A stretch of DNA of 64,000 bases from Spirometra erinaceieuropaei (taxonomy: Eukaryota > Platyhelminthes > Cestoda > Diphyllobothriidea > Diphyllobothriidae): positions 9,989 to 73,988 of the forward strand of contig CACRXP010000092.1 in assembly GCA_902702965.1 (NCBI GenBank), given 5' to 3'. Shown in pieces: positions 54,399 to 64,000 of the stretch. How positions within the stretch are numbered: position 1 is the stretch's first letter; every line of letters begins with the position of its first letter. A model generated the notes under the pieces. The model saw only the letters and a program-made list of their open reading frames with translations. It ran no database searches and was not told where the DNA came from. The translations under genes were made by a program, and so were the position numbers.

Positions 54399-55178
54399 TC
54401 ATTTGGGTAGCATTGTTTCAGAGAAAAGATGTGCGGTTTCGCGGGGTATGTAGTTGAGACACAGACTGTCGAGGGAAAACGGGGGACACAAATAATCATC
54501 CAAACGTTTCTTGAAGAGTTGCGTCGACGTCGCCTCCATGACTGACTGAGGGAGATCGTTCCATTTCTCCACTACCTTTTGCGCGAAAAATTCAGAACGA
54601 AGATTCATCCTGGACATTGTTGTCCGTAGCGTCTTCGAGTGACCGCGAAGATTGGGTGGAAGGTGCCACTGAAACATGTCCTCAAAGGTAAGTCCATGCT
54701 CAAGTCCATGCTCTATCTTGTAGATGAGGATAAGATCACCTATTTGCTGCCTGTAACACAGAGGGAATAAATTAAAGCAATTCAGTCTGTCTGTGTAGGA
54801 ATGGCTTTTTAGACCGTTTACCAGCTTTGTTGCACGCCGTTGTACCCGTTCGAGGCATTCTTGGTCATTTACCAGCCATGGCCGCCATGCTTGTATGCCA
54901 TATTCTAAGTGGGGCCGAACAAATGTGCTGTAACCTCTCCCAAAAAGGTCTTGGTCAAAGGATACGAACGGCCTTTTGATTGCATGCAGCAGTCCCATGG
55001 CGTTTTTTGCAGCCTTGTGGCACTGCAGTGTTGGTATCAGGTTGTTCTGTATCCAAACCCCGAGATCCTTCTGTGAAGATTCTGTGGGGAACCTTATATC
55101 TTTCAGGTGATAGGTCCTCAGGCTCTCATTTGAATGGGAGTTGGCTGGACGCAGATGAAGTTTGGCACACTTCTCCAC
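54399..55178 (-). CDS. LINE reverse transcriptase, C-terminal part
   Basis: An open 259-codon frame. Blocks: SSQKDLGVWIQNNLIP, VRPHLEYGIQAWRPW, CLERVQRRATKLVNGL, LNCFNLFPLCYRQQIGDL, WHLPPNLRGHSKTLR, FFAQKVVEKWNDLPQSV and TQLFKKRLDDYL. It follows the damaged catalytic region at 55260-55380. The fragment at 21404-21967 is a homologue with about the same layout. Confidence 0.85.
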   Translation of the reverse strand: MEKCAKLHLRPANSHSNESLRTYHLKDIRFPTESSQKDLGVWIQNNLIPTLQCHKAAKNAMGLLHAIKRPFVSFDQDLFGRGYSTFVRPHLEYGIQAWRPWLVNDQECLERVQRRATKLVNGLKSHSYTDRLNCFNLFPLCYRQQIGDLILIYKIEHGLEHGLTFEDMFQWHLPPNLRGHSKTLRTTMSRMNLRSEFFAQKVVEKWNDLPQSVMEATSTQLFKKRLDDYLCPPFSLDSLCLNYIPRETAHLFSETMLPK

Positions 55179-55259
55179 ATTGAAATCTAGAAGCCATTTC
55201 TCCGACCACGCTTGCAGTCGGTGCAGATTATCCTGAAGGGATCTCTGATCGTAAGGACT

Positions 55260-56121
55260 CTAAATGACTTGCCAGAGCTTAACGTCGTTGGCAAACATTA
55301 TTTTGCCGCATACGAGTTCCTGAAGGCTGTCATTAACGTAAAGGATTAAGAGCAATAGTCTCAGAACTGGGCCTTAAGGCACACCACTGGTCACGTTCAC
55401 CCATTCTGACATATCAACTCCGATGCGGACACGCTGTTTCCGACCAACCAGAAACGCCCCTATCCAGTTCAGAAGATCTCCCCGGATGCCGATGGTGCTC
55501 AATTTGTGAAGAAGACTTTGGTGCGGGACAGTGTCAAAAGCTTTGCGGAAATCGATGTACACGACATCGACCTCAAAACCCTCTTCTAGAGCCCTGGTCC
55601 AGAAAAGCTAGCAGATTTGAGAGGCGGGAACATCCTCTCCGGAAGCCATGCTGAAAATCCTGCAAGATGTTATTTTCTTCACAAAATTGCTGTATAGCAC
55701 TCTTGACTAGAGCCTCCATCGTTTTGCATGAGAGGCAAGTTAAGCTAATAGGCCTCAAGCTGCTTGCTGCCATCCTGCTACATCCCTTATGCAATGGAAC
55801 GAGGTTAGCTGTCTTCCACTATGAGGGCTGCCTTCCTGTTCTCATTGACAGCACAAAGAGGGTCGAAAGATGCTTTGACAGCGCCGCCAGTAGCTCCTTA
55901 AGTATCGGCCCAAGAATTTCTTCGGGTCCAGGAGACTTGTCTGGTTTTATTTGACTGACGACGCGTCTTACTTCTTCGACGGAAAAGGCAACGGTCTCAA
56001 TGACGGCAGTATCTTGTCGCATTTGAAGCTCCCGGCTGTCTCGGTCCATTTCAAACTGCTGATTGACTTCAGAGGACCCTCCGTAAAAACCAATTGAAAA
56101 AAACTGAGGGAGTAATTGCAC
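55260..56121 (-). pseudogene. LINE reverse transcriptase, catalytic part (damaged)
   Basis: In order on the minus strand: EVRRVVSQIKPDKSPGPEEI (motif 0/1, 55819-56121), SLRPISLTCLSCKTMEALVK and QHGFRRGCS (55573-55794), YIDFRKAFDTVPHQSLLHKL with the first catalytic Asp and NVTSGVP (55374-55562), then MFANDVKLWQ at about 55290, where the FADD motif has become FAND. Frameshifts lie between each block. Confidence 0.8.
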
Positions 56122-56422
56122 TTCCTGTGGCCCTTCAACTAAAAAGTTTCCGAGGCTATCCTTTAGACACGCAATTTCCTCCCCTATGTTTTCTCCTACT
56201 GCGGATCAACCCGTTAAACTTCTTGGGATACGTAGCGGATTCTGCTATCAGTCGGCGCTCGAAAGAAGTTCTAGCAACCTGTATTTGTTTGCGGCATTTA
56301 TTGCGTCGATCCTTTTATTCGGCGAATGACATTGGATCTCGAAGATGCAAATACTTTTTCCACAGCCTCTGTGTCTTCTTCATGGTCCTTTTTGTCGTCG
56401 GATTGACCCACGGCGGTCGCGA

Positions 56423-57517
56423 TCATGGTCTTGTTATTTTTATGGGACAAAGGGAGTCAATTAGACGCTCTATAATCCCTCGAAAGTACTGCCAGAATTC
56501 TTCGGGATTTTCCATGTTGACTACCCAGGTTTCCTTCAAAACAGCACGTCTCATTGCGTTAAAGTCACCCTTCCAAATATATATGCGCCTTTTGATTCTT
56601 GTTTGTTGGCTCGATAGGAGAGAGCACACGAAAGTAAAAGCAATATGATCGCCTAAACCGAGTGGAGGTTGTGGATTCACATCTCTTATGACTCCTTCTT
56701 CTTTACTGAAAACGAGATCTAAACAGTTAGATCGTTATCCTTCTCTCAGCCTTGTTCCAAATTTTATGGGTTGAATGAAGTAGTCATTCAGGGAGCGTTG
56801 TAGTAGCTTGTGGTCAAATGACGTGGACGGGGCGTTTGTTAACTGAATTATCAAATCTATTACTGCAGCGTTCAAGTCACCCAGAAGTAGTAAGTTCTCC
56901 TGCTTACATAACAACTCCATTGCACTAAGCAATCCCATATCGGCGATTTCATTCGAGCTGGGAGGCCGATAGACAACAGAAAGATTAATTGTCGGTGATT
57001 GTTTGGCACATATCCTGCATGAAATTATTTCAAAATTTCACGACGCCCCATCGGATATTTCTCGTTGACAGCACGGAATTTCATTGGACACATAAATCGG
57101 TGTGCCTCCTCCTCTTCGCTGAAATCTGTCACAACGGAACAGTTGGTAACCTCCAATACTGCCTTCGCTACTACTTATTTCCTCAGTCAACCATGTCTCG
57201 GTTAGGACAAGTATGTGAGGCTTCTGTTCAGAGACTAGCAATCTGACTTCATCTAGCTTCTTGAGGAGACTCTGATAGTTAGTGTAATAGATTTCTAGAC
57301 AGCGGCCACCGGTGCTAGCAGCCTCAGGAGTTGGCACCTTTGCATTGGTTAGGCTGTCAGAATGACGGCCTTCGACCAGAGAAATGTCCTTTTGACCTGA
57401 ATTATTTGCCCATTCTTGATTTGTAGGTGAGTTTCGCCGCTGCTTCTCCGCCTTTCCAGCTCCGTCATCAGCTCTCTCATTTTCATTCGCTCTTTTGGCT
57501 CGTAATCCGGCCGACAA
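56423..57517 (-). pseudogene. LINE apurinic-type endonuclease (damaged)
   Basis: 57517-57038 gives EIYYTNYQSLLKKLDEVRLL, HILVLTETWL (catalytic Glu in TETW) and GYQLFRCDR-RGGG. 56938-56735 gives NLLLLGDLNAAVIDL (GDxN). 56680-56423 gives NPQPPLGLGDHIAF, where SDH is expected. Three reading frames are used, so the protein is broken. Confidence 0.8.
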
Positions 57518-57559
57518 AAACTTCAGGATGCTGACCCCGCAGATATGATTTTCTCTGTT

Positions 57560-57840
57560 ACAGGAGTTGTGCCTGTGCTTCGGTCTGCAAAATGACTTTT
57601 AGGAGTCGTGGCCGGGAATTGGAACCGAACGCTGACTGAGTCTTCCCTATTCGAATGAATTTGAGAACATTAAACGACCCATTGTCTCTTAACAAAGCTT
57701 TCGCATACACATGAAGAAGGCCAAAGTTATGTTTAACTCTCTCCTTTGGAATTGCTGCCGTTGATTCGGGTACTCCTTTTATAACTAAATTTTGCTTGCG
57801 ACTGAATCTAGCACCCGTTGTTGTGGCATATATTTTGACT
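57560..57840 (-). pseudogene. LINE ORF1-like domain
   Basis: The minus-strand frame reads RKQNLVIKGVPES, a DNGSFNVLKFIRIGKT block and SRPRLLKVILQTEAQAQLL, which match the conserved C-terminal part of CR1-type ORF1 proteins as I recall them (N-V-V-x-G-V-P-E and R-P-R-P-L-K-V patterns). No start methionine is evident and the 5' end is missing. Confidence 0.55.
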
Positions 57841-57849
57841 GACTGAGCG

Positions 57850-58200
57850 TTATTTTACAGTTTACTTGTTTCGCTGGCTCTTACAAAGACTTGAGTGGAG
57901 GAAGTATCCCATGCTTCGTGTGCAAAATAAACTAATTTTTCCATTATAGGACCACGATTCAAACACCTTCTCAGATGGGAGACATTAGTCAGCATTTCAT
58001 GTGAAGCTGCTGCAGAAATCAGTTTGGACATTTGTATAAAATTCTCGATGATGACACAAGAAACAGACTTGACATTTCGACCGTCGAGTTCGGCAACGCC
58101 TACCGCATGGCCCACCGAGTGGACGCAGGACGTTGAACAGCGAATCAGTATATTTATAAATTAGCAGGCTTGAGCGCCAAATGCTGCGCTCTCTCCCTCC
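57850..58200. other. Unassigned sequence
   Basis: An 86-codon minus frame (57855-58115) shows no known motif. I do not call it a gene. Confidence 0.35.
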
Positions 58201-58850
58201 TAACTCACCTCGCACGGATGACGGACAGTGTCAAGGCGAACGGACGTGGTCGAGGCCTTGGTGGCTGACAAATTTGAACGGCCTGTCTACGCGTGCCTCA
58301 CAAAGACCCCCTCCCATAACACCTGTCGTCTGTTCGTGATGGCTGCTCAGATCTCGCATTATTGGGAATACTGTAGTAACCACTTAAGGAAGGAGGCCTT
58401 GAGTCTGACTCCGAGTCCTTGCGATGGCTGAGTCATCCGTCACTTAGCGACCTTCCAAGCGCCGACTCCCGGCGCACTGCGATAGACTCTAAAACGTCAG
58501 CCTTATAATAGTGAGCAACGAACTGATTTTTTGTGGATGTGAATTCCTTATTGTCGACCTCCTCTCATCTGCCTTTCCCTGTGCAATATTCCTCTGTCCG
58601 AGCCCATCACTCAGCTAATGGTCGGATTTGACTCGGCGGCTAATGCGGTATGAAGGCGCATTTTCTGGGTAGGCCACCTCGACTCTCGTGTGCGACAGTA
58701 ACTTTGGGCTTACACTGACCCTGCTCGGCCGTACTAACTCGTGTCGTGAGCTAAGCTGACTCCTATTCTGGTTCAGCGCATCTCTGCTGCAAACTGTCTT
58801 CGAACGCAAAATTTTGCCATTTGGTAGAGACTAACAGTCCAACTTAGCAG
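58200..58850 (+). repeat. R2 copy, ungapped
   Basis: Gives the R2 sequence missing in the gap at 37614-38102: after ctacgcgtgcctcac come cataacacctgtcgtctgtt and the tgggatctcgcattat block. The 3' half (58550-58850) matches 38300-38640. It has no protein. Confidence 0.65.
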
Positions 58851-58914
58851 AATTTGGGTCAGTCTTGCTCTCTGCCACAGCTCGTCAACCACGCATTTAT
58901 AAACACACTATTAT

Positions 58915-59400
58915 TTACACCGCAGAGTTAAATAGGCTGGATCCGGCAAAGTCACCTGGACTAGATGAGACCCCAGGTGTACTCCTACGTTAAAAAGCTG
59001 AAGAATTAGCAGAACCACTCTGTATAATCTTCCAAAAATCGTTGGAGGCAGGTATACTTTCTGAGACAAGGATGATGACAAACGGTGTACCCATCCGCAA
59101 GGGGGGATCACGAATATATCACACCAACCGCAGACCGGCGAGTCTGACTTGAATTCACTGCAAGCTGGTGAAAGGGATAATTAAAGAATCAATTACATCG
59201 CTCGATACATTCTGCTATCACGTGAATTCAGTTCAACATGGCTTCTGTGAAAAGACGCTCTGCTCACAAACCCGCTTACGTGGCTGGAACATTTGTCAAA
59301 GGCCACGGATTAAGGACATCCAGTAGATACCATTTATTTCGGCTTCGGCAGGACGTTTAATTTTGTTCCATTTTAGCGTCTCCTTCAAATTTTTTTAGGT
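58915..59400 (+). mobile_element. CR1-type LINE RT fragment
   Basis: LNRLDPAKSPGLDETPGVLL, AEELAEPLCIIFQKSLEAGIL and RMMTNGVPIRKGG, then HCKLVKGIIKESI and QHGFCEKTLC, parallel to the fragment at 46985. Stops interrupt. The sequence ends near 59400 before the FADD region. Confidence 0.7.
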
Positions 59401-59486
59401 GCAGGGATAAGAGGCAATCTCACTAAGGTGAACACGACGATGGCGTTAGGACACCTCCGGCGAAACTAAAGGAGTGCCTGAGTACC

Positions 59487-59501
59487 TGCTGCTGCCGCTG
59501 C

Positions 59502-59536
<35 letters not shown>

Positions 59537-59540
59537 TTGC
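59487..59540 (+). repeat. Imperfect CTG tract
   Basis: About 17 CTG units with CCG and TTG interruptions. It is close to a zinc-finger LINE fragment. The flanks do not clearly match R3. Confidence 0.85.
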
Positions 59541-59689
59541 AGGCAAATTAATTTCTTGTACCAGTGATCGCACCTTCGTCTTCTGTGCTGTTTCCACTGT
59601 CGATGCACCGCCGCCATCATTTAGTGACTCCACCTCGGTCACTCCCCCCTACCGAAAAGACGACGTCCAACGTCTCAACAGCACCAAAC

Positions 59690-60016
59690 ATCACCATCTT
59701 CCCACTTCCGGCGAGGTGCACTCGGTTCATACCTGTCCTCATTGTGATCGCAAATTCACCTCACACATCGGCCTGGTCGGTTACTTGAGAGTCCATCACA
59801 CAGAGACTGGCGAACCAGTGCCTGGAACACCAACCTACATTCGCTACATCCGCCTCCACTGACCCCGTACATTCACTCACCGCGTAGACCTATTCGGTCA
59901 CATATACATTCACGAGAGCGAAATTCACCTTAGTCTCGATACATCTACCACGCCAGACACATCCACCACACCCAGTCCAAAGCAAACCCCGAAGCCTAGC
60001 GCGCCCATTAATTTGT
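59690..60016 (+). mobile_element. Zinc-finger tail of a LINE
   Basis: The plus frame reads HTCPHCDRKFTSHIGLVGYL then RVHHTETGEPVPG (complete C2H2 finger) and LHCPRTFTHRVDLFGHIYIH (second finger, one Cys lost), a Ser/Thr/Pro linker, and a stop after PSAPINL at 60016. The same finger pair lies in the LINE at 12250-13780. RT sequence is absent. Confidence 0.75.
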
Positions 60017-60019
60017 AAT

Positions 60020-61008
60020 GAGCCCTTCTGGGCCGAAGGATAGCCAAAAGGAGAAAGGTGAAGTTAATTAGTAAAAAACAGCCAATTTCTTAAGGTTAAC
60101 CCGCATACAAAACCTCCTAGACTTTGTAATCTACAACGACTGAGGCAGGAGAGTTTCGTTTTGACGACACAAAGGCGTGAAAGGAACGGAGGTCGGAGTT
60201 GGGGCCTCTAGGTTCTTCCGTGGTTAGATCTCGACCGTATTTATTGGGCCTCGCCGGGTAAGCAAGTCAGAGGATTGGATTCCACCATTCTGATTGGTTG
60301 GGAGACGAGTTGGAAAGAAAATCGAACAAAAGTGACTTACTGATATTCCAATTAATGCATGTTCGTCGTCCATTATTATACTAAATATATGTGTAAGAAG
60401 ACCAAATTATGGAAAACAAGATAGCGTTTTTTAACCCACCATTTTTCGTAGTCACGACTGACCATTTTTGAAAACAGCACCCGTCGTACAAATATCTACC
60501 ATAAAATGGCCAGGAAAACCACATGCGCGCCCCTATAGGGACAAGGGGGCGCGCGTGTTAGAAGATTAACAGTTTCAGCAAGATATTATTATTTATATAA
60601 CCACCATGCCACGCACTCGTAACTGTAGAGTGCCGCCTACAAGTGGTCAATGATAGCAAAAATGAATGCATCTTGAAGAAAAAAGTATGGTCTTACATTT
60701 GCGATAGAAAGATATCGGTAGTTTTTAGAAACAGGAAAGAAAAGGCCAAAAATGTCAAATTGTTTTCTGACCTCACCGCGAAAAAATACCTGATAACAAT
60801 TCTTATTAAAATCTACGTGGAATCTAATCAGCGGCTAAGAACATTTTACGCAAAATCTACGTAGAGGTTGTCACACTTTCTCTGATTAGAATCTGCGCAG
60901 AGGCTCTGTATAGAATCGACGCAGAAAAAATCTTATTTCGGTTTTAAATTGAAATGCCTCCTCCTTTTTCCTTACTACATGTCACCATTTATTCCCCTCT
61001 CACACTCC
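60020..61008. other. Unassigned sequence with two small inverted repeats
   Basis: 60020-60110 is probably LINE 3' UTR. 60522-60556 is a GC-rich hairpin (gcgcgccccta and ggggcgcgc). Around 60814-60895, ctacgtggaatctaatcag faces an inverted ctgattagaatctgcgcag, possibly transposon ends. No gene is supported. Confidence 0.4.
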
Positions 61009-61199
61009 NNNNNNNNNNNNNNNNNNNNNNNNNNNNNNNNNNNNNNNNNNNNNNNNNNNNNNNNNNNNNNNNNNNNNNNNNNNNNNNNNNNNNNNNNNNN
61101 NNNNNNNNNNNNNNNNNNNNNNNNNNNNNNNNNNNNNNNNNNNNNNNNNNNNNNNNNNNNNNNNNNNNNNNNNNNNNNNNNNNNNNNNNNNNNNNNNNN
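61009..61199. other. Assembly gap (N run), followed by (GGT)n
   Basis: Ns are followed at 61200-61229 by ten GGT units, so the gap probably sits in a simple repeat. Confidence 0.95.
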
Positions 61200-61229
61200 G
61201 GTGGTGGTGGTGGTGGTGGTGGTGGTGGT

Positions 61230-62036
61230 GAGGGAGCATAGTCAGTACTGCTATTCAGGATGGTATAATGGTCCTCAGTGTTGTCGCCAGTGTTGGCGTG
61301 TTATGAGGTAAGAGGCAGATTGGTAGTGTTGAGATTTCACTGGTTCTTTCCCGATCTATCCATGACCGGAGGTTGGGTGCTGGAGTCATTGGTCTGTAGC
61401 TCTTGAGTCTTTTCCTCGACAGATTCTATTCGGTTGTCTTTGAAGATAACTGCTGCATTCTTTGGGCAATGCGCCTTACCTATCCATCTGATGCATGGAG
61501 ACCCACTTGAGCGCCGCATTTCTAAAATTTCGCCACGCTTATTTGTGTTGCAGGCATCACCCATGAAACTTGCCTTAAATTTCGCGTTTATGATGACTAC
61601 CGAAACGAGCAAATGCAGAAGGGACTGCCTCAGTTAAGTTATCCGCTTTCGGGTAAATCCGAAATCTGATTCGAAGAGTAGGCTGAATTTCTTTCAAATC
61701 TAGAAATATTCTTTATCGGAAATCGTGTTTTACCACCTATCTCTCTTGTACATGACTCAACGAGACGCTCTCTGAAGGAATTCCTCTAAGTATACATCAC
61801 GAATATGTCTGTAGAGATGGTATGCTCGACAAGACAGAGATTTCCAAATCAGAAGTTAGGAATGACGGATTGGGTTGGTCAACTGCTACTGCTGAGGAAG
61901 TGGATGCACAAAGGCTCAGTCAGCAGTCGCCGCGATCGGTCTCTCCAGGCCCGTTGTGTCGTTTCCGCCGTTGAGGTACCTAGACCCCAGCGAGTGTGTT
62001 TGCCTTTCGTTCCGCCTCGATGTCCGCCAGACTATC
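61230..62036. other. Unassigned sequence
   Basis: 61370-61420 resembles 44990-45060. No reading frame on either strand has recognisable motifs. Confidence 0.35.
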
Positions 62037-62400
62037 AGTTCAGTTCAGTTTACTGAGGGAAATGTAGGTCCTCAACTATGAACTCCCTATTTGTGTACAT
62101 GCAACTGCAAAATCTCAAAAACTCGAAAAGGTATCATAAAGGGAACAATTAATCGGAAAAGCGTCAGATCTGTACAGACAAACTAACTGTCTCGAATGTT
62201 AGTGGTACGAGCAGATGTAGAGTGGTCGTTTCGATTGCAGCCAAATAAATGATATATCCGGTGACAAAAGGGATGGCGTTGATTGGCCTCGCGAGGCTAG
62301 TGACAAGCCTCGCGCGTCCCAGCAGCGAATCCACAGAGATTGTGAGGCGGACAGGAGGGCAACACAACAAAGCAGCGGATAGCAAGAAGGCGCGGACTGC
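62037..62400 (-). mobile_element. LINE 3' end with (ACTGA)n-type tail, second copy
   Basis: 62037-62280 matches 27520-27760 closely (tactgagggaaatgtaggtc, gaatgttagtggtacgagca, ggtgacaaaag). It then diverges at about 62285. The terminal cagttcagttcagttt is the reverse of the LINE tail. Confidence 0.65.
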
Positions 62401-62584
62401 CACAGGTCTGACGACCTCTAGCTTCTAATCCTATATCAATGTCCTGACAGGAACTCCTTCGTCATCAGATAGTTCCTTTAGTGGCTGGAAGGCGAGAAAA
62501 TGAGTCGCATGTCAATGACTAGGTGGAGGGGACAGTAACGTAGAAATTGGAGGCCACAACTCTCCCAAACTCAGATGTGACAAG

Positions 62585-62880
62585 TTGACCGTCGACTCGG
62601 ACAATGTCCACTATAGGCACCGCAACAGACTGGACGCAGGGACGATGACCTGCGCGTTAATTAGTTTGCAGTGACGGCGGAATTGCGTAGCATCTTTCTC
62701 ACCGTTCCCTCTACCTCGCTCCCCCTGGCCCGATGTCAAGACAGACTCAAAAAGTCTGTAGACGGGAGAGGACGTAGGTGGCTGACACGACGTACACCCG
62801 CGCCTAGGCGTACCACCATGCCCCTAGTTCCATAATGTACATAAGCGGAGAGGGGGGGGGTTCGGATCCCACGCAGTGCC
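62585..62880 (+). repeat. R1 copy
   Basis: gaccgtcgactcggacaatg head, ggtaccgcaac-like block, pyrimidine-rich centre and cgcctaggcgtaccacc. It lacks the tail. Confidence 0.6.
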
Positions 62881-62989
62881 ATAAGGGCCACATCAAGAAG
62901 GAGTCATTCCAGCCTGACTCTCAGTCCGACAGTGGGCCATTCGACAAAAACACACAATAAGCTGACTGCGAAACCTGAGTTCCTTCGTC

Positions 62990-63610
62990 AATTAGTAACC
63001 TTCCAAGCCATGCTCGAAACACATGCAAAAGAGGAGCTGCAAACACGCACACACCAATAGGACACATGGAGAATGACCCGAGGAGCGAGCTTCCTGCTTC
63101 CTTAAAAGATACCAGGTACGTGCTTGCATTGTGTGATGTTGGGTGTAATCGTGTGTGTTGTAGGTAATGATGAGGAGAGATGTTGTGGAACGGTATGGTG
63201 ACAGAGTTCTACCGCCGTTTTTCATGGACGCGCATGTGACCTAAAAAGCACATGCGATAGTTGAATGTGCGAGGGCAATGCTGATGACTGGGACGCTCAC
63301 GTCTGGTGAATGTTGGTGCTCCTGGCAATGGTTCACCAATCTCTGCGCGACGGATTCGCGATTGACCAAGGTTGGTCGATGTTGTGTCGGTTTTCGTTGT
63401 GTTACTGCCGGTGATGGGCGGCCTGGTCGATAGTACGTCGATTGGTTTGGGAATGGGAAGGATGGTGGATGTGATGGGATGTGCGTAAGGTGCCGTTCTG
63501 GACACGCATGTGATGCAATAGGCTCATGCGGTGTATGAATGTGCAAGGACTGTACGTACAGTGAATGCGGATGCAGCGAATAAATGGAGGGGCGTCTGAC
63601 ACTGTGAGCC
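62990..63610 (-). mobile_element. LINE zinc-finger tail and 3' UTR
   Basis: Minus frames carry the HCPRTFNYRMCFLGHMRVHE finger at about 63225-63290, the EIGEPLPGAPTFTRRE linker that precedes it, and an upstream second finger with HRMSLLHHMRV near 63510. The C-terminal MRVHEKRR ends at a stop like the other LINE tails. 63110-63170 matches 17345-17400. Frameshifted and 5'-truncated. Confidence 0.7.
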
Positions 63611-63704
63611 GGTTAGGAGCGAGTCACCAAACAAATAAACACTTCCGCCTGTAACATGCAGGTCTTTTCGGAACGTCCGCCTAGAAAACTCAGAAAGAAG
63701 TAGT

Positions 63705-64000
<296 letters not shown>

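Larger units (their letters stand above)
54399..57850 (-). mobile_element. CR1-type LINE, most complete copy
   Basis: On the minus strand all three parts occur in order: an ORF1-like domain (57840-57560), an apurinic-type endonuclease (57517-56423) and a reverse transcriptase (56121-54399). This order and the motifs fit CR1/jockey-group non-LTR retrotransposons. Frameshifts and stops break the second reading frame in at least four places, and the catalytic FADD is mutated, so it is inactive. No TSD was identified. Confidence 0.85.

Noticed and set aside
59564..59960. A host C2H2 transcription factor
   Set aside because: The same finger pair is attached to reverse-transcriptase sequence at 12250-13780, so it is LINE-derived.

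Overview
The window looks like a repeat-rich animal nuclear genome, most likely a flatworm and probably a diphyllobothriid-type tapeworm. The evidence is indirect: Penelope-like elements (PLEs) with GIY-YIG endonuclease tails, CR1-type LINEs, LINE proteins ending in C2H2 zinc fingers, Tc1/mariner and Merlin DNA transposons, TTAGGG-like internal repeats, and a 41-nt intron of the kind flatworms often use. There are no bacterial operons, no rRNA, and no recognisable conserved housekeeping gene. Three runs of N (11808-11993, 37614-38102, 61009-61199) are assembly gaps.

The most gene-like content is a dispersed family of small secreted proteins, called family S here. Two copies appear intact, both on the minus strand: S-A (18890-19877) and S-D (48629-49619). 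Each has a 70-nt signal-peptide exon, a 245-nt second exon, a 41-nt intron and a 255-nt third exon, giving a predicted 189 residues with several shared cysteines. S-E (11718 on, +) runs into an assembly gap after exon 1. S-B (33401-35531, -) and S-C (42800-44632, +) are pseudogenes carrying a mariner element at the same site in exon 2. A relic of exon 3 lies near 2830-3015. A block of upstream sequence is conserved among copies. A more distant pair, family T (13790-14800 and about 31690-32994, +), appears to share the same exon phases.

The rest is a nested mosaic of mobile elements. 1-9 kb: LINE and PLE fragments and dispersed repeats R1 and R2. 10-15 kb: repeat R3, S-E, a LINE with zinc fingers, and T copy 1. 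15-17.3 kb: a PLE between direct pseudo-LTRs, internally deleted. 18-25 kb: S-A, a TIR element with telomere-like interior split by a CR1 LINE, and a second PLE. 25.6-30.6 kb: LINE endonuclease fragments and a PLE interrupted by Merlin. 31-36 kb: T copy 2 and S-B. 37-42 kb: R2, R3, R1 and a CR1 fragment. 42-49.7 kb: S-C, a solo LTR, a CR1 fragment and S-D. 50-54 kb: a PLE end, R3 with a CTG tract, a 124-bp inverted repeat and tRNA-derived SINE sequence. 54.4-57.9 kb: the most complete CR1-like LINE. 58-64 kb: R2, LINE fragments and a second long CTG tract.

R1, R2 and R3 are labels used only here. All family assignments come from reading the sequence; no database search was run.
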